In this document: positions 24,455 to 32,875 of the stretch, in pieces
Position numbering within the stretch: position 1 is the first letter of the stretch
Layout: every line of letters starts with the position of its first letter
Source: Daejeonella sp. JGW-45
Lineage (GTDB): Bacteria > Bacteroidota > Bacteroidia > Sphingobacteriales > Sphingobacteriaceae
Direction: 5' to 3'
Assembly: GCF_029360805.1 (NCBI RefSeq)
Contig: NZ_JARKNC010000001.1
Span: 248,001 to 312,000 of the forward strand
DNA: 64,000 bases
The notes under the pieces: generated by a model
Told to the model about the DNA's origin: nothing
Databases searched by the model: none
Seen by the model: only the letters and a program-made list of their open reading frames with translations
Made by a program: the position numbers and the translations under genes

Positions 24455-25663
24455 TTACCTGAGGTGCTGAATTGCAGTGATAGTTCCGCCCTCAACCTTT
24501 AAGCCTTTGGTAGCGGTGGCGGTGCTTGCATCAATTCTGTACACCGCACCAGTGCCGTCCTTAAGATTAACTCCCAGGTAGCCGGTTCTTCCGTCTTTCG
24601 GTGTGTAATTATTCGTTGTAAGAACTTTGATTTCTGCGGTATTCGGCAGGCCGCTTACTTTCCGGTAGGTTTTCGCAGCAACGTCCACGATGGCAACAGT
24701 TGTTCCGACTACATAAGCGCCTTTTTCAGCCTTGGCACTCGAGTTTACCATATAGATGTTGTTACCCAGGTAAGTCCAGTTCGTGATATTCATTCCCCCG
24801 CTGGCAGCCTCTACATCGAAGTAGTAGCCCTGATCGAATTCGCTTGTGCCAGCTTTGATACGGGTGATCGCCGATGGCTTGGTAGAGCTAAGCTGTCCGC
24901 CGGTAGTGGCAACTGACGAAGAGAATGCGTATACATCACCGTTCTCTGCCACAGACAATCCGTCCATAAAATAGCGGCCAATGAAGCTTGTACGGGTGTC
25001 TTTAATGACTTTTTCTACCTTCATGTCCGCGTAATTGAATATGGCAATTGACGCCTCGTCAGGATAATTTGTATTAAATCCATTGCCATTGATGCTGAAA
25101 TATGGCGCGAAGACTTTCTCTCCTACCTGTTTGATCCAGCTGAAATGAGCAAGCTCACCATTGCCTGAAAGCGCCAGCGTATTTACCGCGCCTTCGCCGG
25201 TGATCAAAAGGCTTTTGGTATTTACTTTATACCATGTTGAGGTGGGAGAAGCCATATTCCTTGATATTTTGAACATTAAAATATCATCTTTTACCGGTGC
25301 AAAGGCTTGCACGGTCTCACTTTGAAAATTAGTCAGCTTATTTAGTTTCCCGCCCTGGATATCATAGACCGTTACAGCGCCCGGGTTGCCCTGCCCATAA
25401 AGCATGCTGAAGAATTTGTCGTTATGCGTGACGTAGTAGCGGTATGTGCCGTCCTGTTCAACGCCGTTTCCTGCCGTGGAGATCTTACCTGTGTCCAGGC
25501 TGGATGCTGTTAAAAGGTAATCTGCCGCGCCCGTTTGTGCCGCCGGCGTTACCGCTACTATAAAATTCCCCGGGTCGTCCGGTGTGGATTCGCCATCTTT
25601 CTTTGAACATGACGTGAATGACGCGGCTAAAAGCAGCACCGCTAGTGTAGTTTTAAGATTCAT
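24455..25663 (-). CDS. DUF4374 beta-propeller lipoprotein
   Basis: 402 residues. The signal peptide has a lipobox (LAASFTSC, Cys20). The mature part is a beta-propeller-like repeat protein of the DUF4374 family (ADYLLTASSLDTGKIST, YRYYVTHNDKFFSMLYGQGNPGA, FMDGLSVAENGDVYAFSS). DUF4374 lipoproteins pair with TonB receptors in Bacteroidota siderophore loci and are thought to bind the ferric ligand at the cell surface. It follows the receptor gene by 18 nt. Confidence 0.85.
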   Translation of the reverse strand: MNLKTTLAVLLLAASFTSCSKKDGESTPDDPGNFIVAVTPAAQTGAADYLLTASSLDTGKISTAGNGVEQDGTYRYYVTHNDKFFSMLYGQGNPGAVTVYDIQGGKLNKLTNFQSETVQAFAPVKDDILMFKISRNMASPTSTWYKVNTKSLLITGEGAVNTLALSGNGELAHFSWIKQVGEKVFAPYFSINGNGFNTNYPDEASIAIFNYADMKVEKVIKDTRTSFIGRYFMDGLSVAENGDVYAFSSSVATTGGQLSSTKPSAITRIKAGTSEFDQGYYFDVEAASGGMNITNWTYLGNNIYMVNSSAKAEKGAYVVGTTVAIVDVAAKTYRKVSGLPNTAEIKVLTTNNYTPKDGRTGYLGVNLKDGTGAVYRIDASTATATKGLKVEGGTITAIQHLR

Positions 25664-25681
25664 ATTATTTTTTGTTTATGA

Positions 25682-28003
25682 TTATTTGTTAAAGAAATAG
25701 CGAAGGTTTACATAAAAGCCGCGGCCGGGCTTCTGCAGGCTGAAGTTGTCGTACAGCAGTGTATTGGTGATATTCCTGCTCTCCAGGCCGATATTGTAGC
25801 GCCCGTTCCGGAGACTGTATACCACGTTCAGGTCATGACTCAGCTGCTGTGGAATGTCAAGCTTGTCACCGCCCCTGCTTGGCCAGTAGAGATAAAATTG
25901 ATGCACGTACAACAGGTTGTAACCGATATTGAGGTTGTTACCCTTGCCTCCTATGTTGGGCAATGACACCGAAGCATCGGCGTTACCGAACATATAAGGT
26001 ATGTTTGGCATTTGATCGAGGTAAAGCGGGCTTTCGCCCAAATAACCCGGCTCATATTGCTGCATGTTCTGCAGGTACTGGTAGGTGAAGGTTGCGCCTG
26101 CCGAGAACCAGCGTTTATGCGAATAACGGATCTCGGCATCGCCACCCAGGGTCCTCACCCCCTCACGGTTATCGGCTACCAGGCGCGACTGGTTATTATT
26201 CAGCCGGTTGTAGATGAAGTTGTCCGAGTGACGGTATATTCCGTTCGCGTTTACGATGAATTTATCATCAGGGCTTACCGCGAAATTATAACTGAGTCCC
26301 AGGTTTACGTTTTTACTTCTCTCGGGCTGCAAATTAGGGTTGCCCTCCTGGTTTTCCACATCTCCGAATATTTCTATGGCTTCCGGCATCCTGTTGGTAA
26401 GTTCATAAGAAGCTTTCAGTTGCAATACCGGGGACAAAAAGTAGGTAGCGGCGATCCCATAGCCCAGTTTATTGGTACTGGCTTTAGCGCCGGCAGAAGA
26501 TAGTACGTTCCTTTGCGTAATGTATTTCCCGAATACAGAAGCGCTCCATTGGTCTTCGGCGTTATAGGTATAGCCCAGTCCAAGCACGTTCTTCTGCGTT
26601 TTCCTCGGCTGATCTACTGTTGCCGGATTTACCCTGTCGGCTCCTTTGCGGTCGAAGGTATTGAACACATCACTCAGGGCTATCGACTGGCGTTCGCCAA
26701 TGCGGTAGTTAAGCATGGCAGTAGCCAGTCCATTATTATTCTTATAGCGGTACAGGCTTCTTGACCGTTCTCCACTGGTGCCGTTCGGCTTGCTGTTACC
26801 AAACCAATCGTACCGGACACTCATCGTATCGATGTTAGTTTCAGTACCCAGGTTATAGTTGGCGTTAATGGTCAGGTCGAGACCTTTAACCAGGTTATCC
26901 TTTTTGTATTTGAACGTGGGCATCAGGATATTTCCTCTTCGGTGCCAGGCGCCGAACACGGATACCATACGAGCACCTGTCTGTATTTCTTTGTAGTTGC
27001 TCCCAACCGTCATACCAATGAGCAGCTTGTCGGCAAATTTCTTTTTTATAAATCCTACACTCCCGATCAGCGTTTCATTGTGATAAGTATCGTGAAAGCG
27101 GGGAAGAAACACACCCGGCGCATAGGCTCCGGTATTGATATCTGCCGCATCAACCTTAACCCTGTAGTTGTTATCAGAGTAGTTTTGGAAGGCACTCAAC
27201 TGGAAAGTGAGGCCCTTCTTTGAAGTAACAGCTGCATTTAAAACACTTCTGTGGGTATTGAACGATCCGTATGAATAAGAGACGTCGATATAATTACGGT
27301 GATTGTTGCCCGTGATGATATTAATGGCCCCGCCCAATGCATCAGACCCGAGCCAGATAGGCACAACTCCTTTGTATACTTCCAGCCGTTCAGCGGCATT
27401 TATCGGGATATTATTGATTTGAAATGATGATCCGAAACCATCCATCGGTATCCCATCGATAAAATAACGGATATGACTGCCAGAGAAGCCATTAAGCGAC
27501 AGGTTAAAGTTTGAGCCAACGCCACCCGACTCGCGTACCCTTATCCCTGCAACACGATCTAAGGCGCCTGCAAGATCGAGCGTGCTGTTATAGAGCTGCT
27601 TCGCATCAACAGCCGTAATATTAAAAGCCTGCCGGTTGGCTTCCTGGACAACCGACCTGCCGGTCACCGTCACGGCGTCCATGGTGATACCCTCTTCTTC
27701 CATTACGAAAGAAACAGCGGTTTCTTTCCCGGCATTGATGGTCACAGGTTTCTGCGCAGCCTTAAAGCCTATTCCACTTACCAAAAGAGTATAACGCCCG
27801 GGCGTTAAATTCTTAATGAGGAAAACTCCCGAATTATCAGAAACAGTAAGAAAAGAGGTGTTGAGTAACTTTACTGTAAGAGCAGGTAATGGTTCGCCCG
27901 ACTTGCTTTTTAAGATTCCGCTAAGGTTCCCGGGACTCTGAGCTTTGGCGAAAAAACTAATGGCACACAGTGCTGCCACTAGCAAAAATTGTTTAATTTG
28001 CAT
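25682..28003 (-). CDS. TonB-dependent outer-membrane receptor (siderophore type)
   Basis: 773 residues. Signal peptide (LLVAALCAISFFAKA), a carboxypeptidase-D regulatory-like domain (about 25-105, LSGILKSKSGEPLPALTVKL), then a plug with DAVTVTGRS and IRYFIDGIPMDGFG, and a 22-strand-type barrel ending in an aromatic residue pattern (GFYVNLRYFFNK). It is not SusC-like in length. With DUF4374, DUF4198 and PepSY partners it most likely imports a ferric siderophore. First gene of the six-gene leftward operon, with a promoter at 28087-28117. Confidence 0.88.
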   Translation of the reverse strand: MQIKQFLLVAALCAISFFAKAQSPGNLSGILKSKSGEPLPALTVKLLNTSFLTVSDNSGVFLIKNLTPGRYTLLVSGIGFKAAQKPVTINAGKETAVSFVMEEEGITMDAVTVTGRSVVQEANRQAFNITAVDAKQLYNSTLDLAGALDRVAGIRVRESGGVGSNFNLSLNGFSGSHIRYFIDGIPMDGFGSSFQINNIPINAAERLEVYKGVVPIWLGSDALGGAINIITGNNHRNYIDVSYSYGSFNTHRSVLNAAVTSKKGLTFQLSAFQNYSDNNYRVKVDAADINTGAYAPGVFLPRFHDTYHNETLIGSVGFIKKKFADKLLIGMTVGSNYKEIQTGARMVSVFGAWHRRGNILMPTFKYKKDNLVKGLDLTINANYNLGTETNIDTMSVRYDWFGNSKPNGTSGERSRSLYRYKNNNGLATAMLNYRIGERQSIALSDVFNTFDRKGADRVNPATVDQPRKTQKNVLGLGYTYNAEDQWSASVFGKYITQRNVLSSAGAKASTNKLGYGIAATYFLSPVLQLKASYELTNRMPEAIEIFGDVENQEGNPNLQPERSKNVNLGLSYNFAVSPDDKFIVNANGIYRHSDNFIYNRLNNNQSRLVADNREGVRTLGGDAEIRYSHKRWFSAGATFTYQYLQNMQQYEPGYLGESPLYLDQMPNIPYMFGNADASVSLPNIGGKGNNLNIGYNLLYVHQFYLYWPSRGGDKLDIPQQLSHDLNVVYSLRNGRYNIGLESRNITNTLLYDNFSLQKPGRGFYVNLRYFFNK

Positions 28004-28080
28004 CGCTTTTTAAATGTAGTGTTTAAGGGCTACCCCATTTATTTGGGGGCGAGTCGCTCAGGACCAACTGGGCGGCTCTT
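28004..28080 (-). promoter_or_regulatory. structured 5' leader of the iron-uptake operon
   Basis: A predicted transcript of about 77 nt before the receptor ATG. It can form GAGCCGC/GCGACTC (one G-U pair) enclosing about 14 nt, then a CCCC/GGGG hairpin with an 8-nt loop shortly after. No known riboswitch core is recognised. The first stem read on the plus strand is followed by eight T, so it could also stop antisense transcription. Confidence 0.4.
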
Positions 28081-28086
28081 TTTTTT

Positions 28087-28117
28087 CAAAGGTATTCTTA
28101 TTTAGACTGATTACAAA
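28087..28117 (-). promoter_or_regulatory. promoter of the iron-uptake operon
   Basis: On the minus strand TTTG (28117-28114), 19-nt spacer, TACCTTTG (28094-28087): a full consensus match. The start is predicted near 28080. No Fur-like palindrome is evident. The rest of 28118-28373 shows no gene. Confidence 0.65.
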
Positions 28118-28373
28118 TAATAATTTAAAATTAATGGTACACTATTGGTTTAGAGATTGTTAGTGATTTAATATTTGTAAGAAAGGTATTCCTGATCAGG
28201 GTCTTTAAGGGATCACGGTAAACCTGCCGGTTTTCTGCGGCATAGGATCAGGGCTGGAACAACAAGGGCCAGTGCCTTTAACCCGGCAAATAAAGTATGA
28301 TGAGTATTACTACGGTAATGCTATTCAGCTTAAAGGTTATTAACCGCCCCTGACCTTCTCAGGCCCGGTGGGT

Positions 28374-29087
28374 TTAATCAGAATCGAAGAGTCTGCTGAA
28401 ATGATTCTCCAGGTGGTTCCGCATGGAGTTCCTGAGGGCTTCCGCATCACCGGTTTCGATCACATCAACCAATTCTTTATGTGACGCATATTTCTTGATC
28501 CGTGCCGGCTTTTTCAGCAAGCCGCTCAAATGAACATAATTGAATACGGGCAGAAGCAGCCGCTGAAACTTCTTCAGGGTTTCATTTTGGGTAATCTCGT
28601 AAAGCTTACCGTGAAACTTGATCTCTTCTTCAATAAGAAACATCGTATCAAAAGTTCCGGGCGGATCGTTGGCTACTATCATCCGGAGATCCTTAATATC
28701 TTTGGGAGTAACCCTCTCTATGATCAGGTCGGCAATCCCGATTTCGAGCGCAAGCCGCATCTCAAAGATCTCCTTAAGTGTATTGTTGTCGAGGATCCTG
28801 GGATCCATACTTTTTTCAATTATTGATATCAGGTCAGGACTGGTAATAACCGAACCCCGTTTCTTTTTGGATTCGATGAGCCCCATCATCCTCAGCCTCA
28901 GCAGCGCCTCACGGATAACCGTACGGCTTACACCCAGCGCCTCGGTGAGCTCCAGCTCTTTCGGGATGGAGTCGCCGACTTTCAGGTTTTTCAGGGTAAG
29001 AAATTCGATGATCCGCTTCTCCACCTTATCAACCAGCGAGGTAGTATCTATCTTCTCAATATTGCCGTTGTTTTTTGTATTCGCCAT
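28374..29087 (-). CDS. FadR-subfamily GntR transcriptional regulator of the sialic acid locus
   Basis: 237 residues. The N-terminal winged helix (about 20-90) contains LKVGDSIPKELELTEALGVSRTVIREALLRLRMMGLIESKKKRGSVI, split here by wing and recognition helix. The C-terminal FCD domain (about 105-230) has the metal and effector His residues (KFHGKLYEIT, HLSGLL, ASHKELVDVI, NHLENHF). Divergent from the sialic acid operon. Likely a repressor released by sialic acid or a catabolite (N-acetylneuraminate or ManNAc-type), and autoregulated through the operator at 29197. Confidence 0.88.
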   Translation of the reverse strand: MANTKNNGNIEKIDTTSLVDKVEKRIIEFLTLKNLKVGDSIPKELELTEALGVSRTVIREALLRLRMMGLIESKKKRGSVITSPDLISIIEKSMDPRILDNNTLKEIFEMRLALEIGIADLIIERVTPKDIKDLRMIVANDPPGTFDTMFLIEEEIKFHGKLYEITQNETLKKFQRLLLPVFNYVHLSGLLKKPARIKKYASHKELVDVIETGDAEALRNSMRNHLENHFSRLFDSD

Positions 29088-29196
29088 ATAGGTCTAAAGT
29101 ACTTAAAAAGAAACTTGTAAAAAAAGACTCTCCAAAATCTTCCCGGGCAAAAAACCACAGTTGGCATAAGCCGATACGTCTATTATTCTTACGACA

Positions 29197-29211
29197 TTAT
29201 GTTATACATAA
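29197..29211. promoter_or_regulatory. operator 1: 15-bp palindrome at the regulator promoter
   Basis: TTATGT-TAT-ACATAA, perfect 6-bp arms. It abuts the -7 element of the gntR promoter on its downstream side and covers the predicted start, so binding there would repress the regulator. It matches operator 2 in all but one centre base. Confidence 0.75.
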
Positions 29212-29241
29212 CAAAGGTAGGTTAATTTCCATTAAATCAAA
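29212..29241 (-). promoter_or_regulatory. promoter of the GntR regulator
   Basis: On the minus strand TTTG (29241-29238), 18-nt spacer, TACCTTTG (29219-29212). The predicted start near 29205 lies inside operator 1, giving a leader of about 118 nt. Confidence 0.6.
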
Positions 29242-29393
29242 ACCGGCGCCAGGTTTTAAAGTCCGGCACATCGCCTCAAAACACCGGACTATACCTTAAC
29301 ATCTATTATAACAACCATTTACCATTATAAAAGAGCTTTTACTCTAGCATTACCTCCACTTTAATTTAACGATCACATTATTTTTAAATAATA

Positions 29394-29425
29394 TTTGGAA
29401 AGCCAAATATAATATTATAGTTTTG
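29394..29425 (+). promoter_or_regulatory. promoter of the sialic acid operon
   Basis: TTTG (29394-29397), 20-nt spacer, TAGTTTTG (29418-29425). The start is predicted near 29431, inside operator 2 and about 33 nt before the susC ATG. Confidence 0.65.
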
Positions 29426-29426
29426 A

Positions 29427-29441
29427 TTATGTCATACATAA
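29427..29441. promoter_or_regulatory. operator 2: 15-bp palindrome at the susC promoter
   Basis: TTATGT-CAT-ACATAA, directly after the -7 box and over the start site. The flanks also agree with operator 1 (ATTATGTyATACATAAyA). Placement predicts simple repression by blocking the promoter. Confidence 0.8.
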
Positions 29442-29463
29442 TACTAACTAAAATTAAAGAATT

Positions 29464-32400
29464 ATGAATTTAAAGATTACTCTCTTGAGGACCTTGTTTT
29501 CAGTAATAGCCATACTGCTATTTACTGCAGCACAGGCCCAGACCGGCAGGATCACCGGACAGGTTGTGTCGGATGACGACAAACAGCCGCTGCCTGGTGT
29601 TACCGTTCAGGTAAAAGGAAAGAACATTTCCACACAGACAGCACCGGATGGAAACTATTCCATACAGTCGGCAGCCGGGGATGTGCTGTTGTTCAGGTTT
29701 ATCGGCTTCGTTAACCAGGAAGTTACGGTAGGCAGTGCGCAAACGATCAATGTATCGCTGAAACCGGAAACGTCGAAGCTTGATGAGGTTGTGGTTGTAG
29801 GCTACGGCACTCAAAGCCGGGCTAAGATCACCTCTTCGATCGCTAAACTGGATCCAAAGGTGCTGGAAACGGGTATGCGCTCCAATCCGGCACAGGCCCT
29901 TGCAGGAACGATCCCCGGCCTCAGGGTTTCTACGAGTACCGGCCGGCCGGGCTCACTGCCTACTATTATACTAAGGGGCGGAACAAACTTCGATGGAACC
30001 GGCAGTCCGCTGATCGTGATGGACGGCCAGGTAAGAGGTTCTCTAAGCGACATTAACCCGGAAGATATCGCCAGCATGGAGGTACTGAAAGATGCGTCTG
30101 CTACGGCCATCTACGGCGCCCGGGCCAGTAATGGGGTTATACTGATCACCTCGAAACGTGGTAAGTCGGGCACCTCTTCGATCACCTTAAAATCCAGGAC
30201 AGGGCTCAATTACCTGAATACGCCCTATGAATTCCTGGGGGCTGAAGACTATATTAAATGGACGCGGCTTGGGGTTGTTGAAGCGATCAAGAACGGTACC
30301 CTCGCTGCAACATCCCTTTCTGCAGTAGGTCCGAGAAGTACCGGCAATCTTTACAAAGATGCTGCAGGGGTAATACTGGATGGTAATTACGACTCGCGTG
30401 CGATCTGGAGCACGATGCGGCTGACTGATGCAAACAGGGAGCTCCTGAATTCAGGCGCCGGCTGGATGACCATGAAGGATGCGGTGCCGACAAATGCGGC
30501 GGGCAACTACGATCCGGCGGGAACATTTGCCGACCTGATCTATAAAGATTTTAATTATGGCGACTACGGGCTTCATTCTCAGGCGCTCAGCCAGGATTAC
30601 AATATTGGCATGAATGGCGGAAATGAGCGTGGAGGTTATTATGCAAACCTGGGCCTTTTCGATGAAAAAGGGCTGTCTCTGGCTACATTTTACCGCCGCC
30701 TGAATTTTACGATCAACGGTGATTATAAAGTAAAGGACTGGCTGAAATCGGAAAGTAACCTGCAGTTTATAAAAGCAAACTGGAGAGACCAGTCGCTGAA
30801 CAATGGTGAAGGTAATTACTGGGGACGGATGCTTTCGGCACCTCCAACCATGAGAGGTACGAATATAAACGGCGACCTGCTGCTGGGACGGGATGCTTCT
30901 GACGGAAACCCTGTCATCAACGTTGATAAATACAAACGCAGCAACCAGAATGATAAGTTCACCATGCAGCAATCGTTTAAAGTTGACCTGACAAAGGACT
31001 TGTTCTTCAAAGCTTCAGGTACTTTATTTTATGAAGAAGAAGTATTTGAAAACTTTAACCGCGACTTCCGGACGGGTGTGATGAGCCTGACGAATCCAGC
31101 AACCGGATGGAACAGGGACCGCAGTTCGAGCGCTGGTTTTGACCGTATTACCAGGCAAACGTATAATGCGATTGCAGGATATAAAAAGGATTTCCTGGGT
31201 AAAAATCACATCGACGCTACCGCGGGTTTTGAATACTTCAGCTTTTACCAGCATGGTCTGGGAGCAAGTGGCAGGTTGGCCCCAACAGATGATTTCGCAG
31301 ACCTGGCGCTGACCGTCAACGACGTGGCAGGTGTGGGAGCGAGAGGTGTTGATTCTTATCACGCCAGGGAGCGGATCTTATCTTCCTTCCTAACGGCTAA
31401 TTATGATTACGACAATAAATACCTTGCAACTTTCACTGTCAGAAGAGACGGATTTTCGAGACTGATCGGCGATAATCAGTTCGGCACGTTCCCTGCATTC
31501 TCGCTGGGATGGCTCGCTCATAATGAAAGCTTTATGGCATCGACCCGTAGCTGGCTGTCGTTCCTGAAACTGCGAGGCAGCTGGGGCAAGAACGGTAATA
31601 TAGGTATAGGTACTTCCAATGCCATCGGACTTTATGAGCTCCAGGGCTCTTACGGTCCTCAGCAAGCTTACAATGGAACGGTCGGATTCCTGAATTCACC
31701 GGCCAACCCTGACCTTCGATGGGAAAAATCTAATACAATAGAAGCGGGCCTGGATATGGGCTTCTTCGACAACAGGGTCTATGCTTCAGTAGCCGCATAC
31801 AGACGTAAAACCACTGATAAGCTGGCCAACGTTTTACTGCCTACGTCTTCCGGGGTAAGCTCGGTGCGCACTAACAATGGGGCGATGAGCAACCAGGGCT
31901 TTGAATTCGAGGCTACTTATAAGGTAGTTCGTAACAAACCTTTAACCTGGCAGGTAGGATTGAATGCAGCCTGGAATAAGAATAAGGTGCTTCAGCTTCC
32001 CTTCAACGGGAATGAGAACAATCGTCAGGGAGGCCGCCAGGTTTACGATCCTGGAACCGGACGCCTGATCTGGGTAGAAGGATTGCAGGAAGGCAAAGAA
32101 CCGGGCGAGATCTATGGATTTGTAAGTGATGGTTTGATCCGTACTGCCGACGACCTCGCCAAGTACAATAAAGTTGACCTTGCAGCCGGTATGGTATGGT
32201 ACGGGGCATCTGCTGGTAAAAAGGTAGCAAGCTCATCGCTGATCGCCTCAAAGAACCTGAATCCGAATGCAGCCTCGCCAACATTCATCGCCACCCGTTT
32301 AGGCGACGTGATGTGGAAAGACCTTGACCGCAACGATACTATCGATACACGCGATATGGTTCGCTTAGGGCGGAGTATCCCGAGATGGACAGGTGGTTTT

Positions 32401-32865
32401 AACACTAGTGTATCCTGGAAAGGACTCAGCCTGTTTACCCGTATCGATTATGCAGCCGGTTACAAGCAAATGGACTTTATGCAGATGTGGGCACTGGGAA
32501 GTTTCCAGGGTGAGTTCAACGCAACAGATGTTGTAAAAAACACCTGGACGCCCCAAAACCCGGGAGCTGAATTCCCGCGATACACCTGGGCAGATCAGCT
32601 AAACGCCAAGAACTTTGACCGTCCAAGCGATATGTTCTGGGTCAACTCCGGGTATATTGCCTTCCGGGAGGTTTCGCTGAGCTATTCGATCCCAAGCAGC
32701 TTACTGCAGAAAGCCAGGATATCGGCATTGACGCTGACGGCTACCGGCCAGGATCTGGGCTACATAACCAATAAACAACTGAACCTGCCTGAACGTGCGG
32801 GATCACAGAACAGTGCGTACACCATTCCAACGAGGGTGATCTTCGGAATGAACCTAACTTTTTAA
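29464..32865 (+). CDS. SusC/RagA-family TonB-linked outer-membrane transporter (sialic acid)
   Basis: 1133 residues. Signal peptide to about 25 (FTAAQA), carboxypeptidase-D regulatory-like domain (ITGQVVSDDDKQPLPGVTVQV, about 30-105), TonB-box-like DEVVVVGYGTQ at about 108-118, and a plug with the SusC hallmark ASNGVILITSKRGK (about 222-235). The long barrel ends RVIFGMNLTF. It imports sialic acid or sialylated glycans together with the SusD partner 10 nt downstream. First gene of the eight-gene operon, under operator 2. Confidence 0.93.
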   Translation: MNLKITLLRTLFSVIAILLFTAAQAQTGRITGQVVSDDDKQPLPGVTVQVKGKNISTQTAPDGNYSIQSAAGDVLLFRFIGFVNQEVTVGSAQTINVSLKPETSKLDEVVVVGYGTQSRAKITSSIAKLDPKVLETGMRSNPAQALAGTIPGLRVSTSTGRPGSLPTIILRGGTNFDGTGSPLIVMDGQVRGSLSDINPEDIASMEVLKDASATAIYGARASNGVILITSKRGKSGTSSITLKSRTGLNYLNTPYEFLGAEDYIKWTRLGVVEAIKNGTLAATSLSAVGPRSTGNLYKDAAGVILDGNYDSRAIWSTMRLTDANRELLNSGAGWMTMKDAVPTNAAGNYDPAGTFADLIYKDFNYGDYGLHSQALSQDYNIGMNGGNERGGYYANLGLFDEKGLSLATFYRRLNFTINGDYKVKDWLKSESNLQFIKANWRDQSLNNGEGNYWGRMLSAPPTMRGTNINGDLLLGRDASDGNPVINVDKYKRSNQNDKFTMQQSFKVDLTKDLFFKASGTLFYEEEVFENFNRDFRTGVMSLTNPATGWNRDRSSSAGFDRITRQTYNAIAGYKKDFLGKNHIDATAGFEYFSFYQHGLGASGRLAPTDDFADLALTVNDVAGVGARGVDSYHARERILSSFLTANYDYDNKYLATFTVRRDGFSRLIGDNQFGTFPAFSLGWLAHNESFMASTRSWLSFLKLRGSWGKNGNIGIGTSNAIGLYELQGSYGPQQAYNGTVGFLNSPANPDLRWEKSNTIEAGLDMGFFDNRVYASVAAYRRKTTDKLANVLLPTSSGVSSVRTNNGAMSNQGFEFEATYKVVRNKPLTWQVGLNAAWNKNKVLQLPFNGNENNRQGGRQVYDPGTGRLIWVEGLQEGKEPGEIYGFVSDGLIRTADDLAKYNKVDLAAGMVWYGASAGKKVASSSLIASKNLNPNAASPTFIATRLGDVMWKDLDRNDTIDTRDMVRLGRSIPRWTGGFNTSVSWKGLSLFTRIDYAAGYKQMDFMQMWALGSFQGEFNATDVVKNTWTPQNPGAEFPRYTWADQLNAKNFDRPSDMFWVNSGYIAFREVSLSYSIPSSLLQKARISALTLTATGQDLGYITNKQLNLPERAGSQNSAYTIPTRVIFGMNLTF

Positions 32866-32875
32866 TGGAACAACC

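Noticed and set aside
28021-28086. plus-strand terminator of a gene before gntR
   Set aside because: No plus-strand gene lies upstream; the stem is better explained as the leader of the leftward operon.
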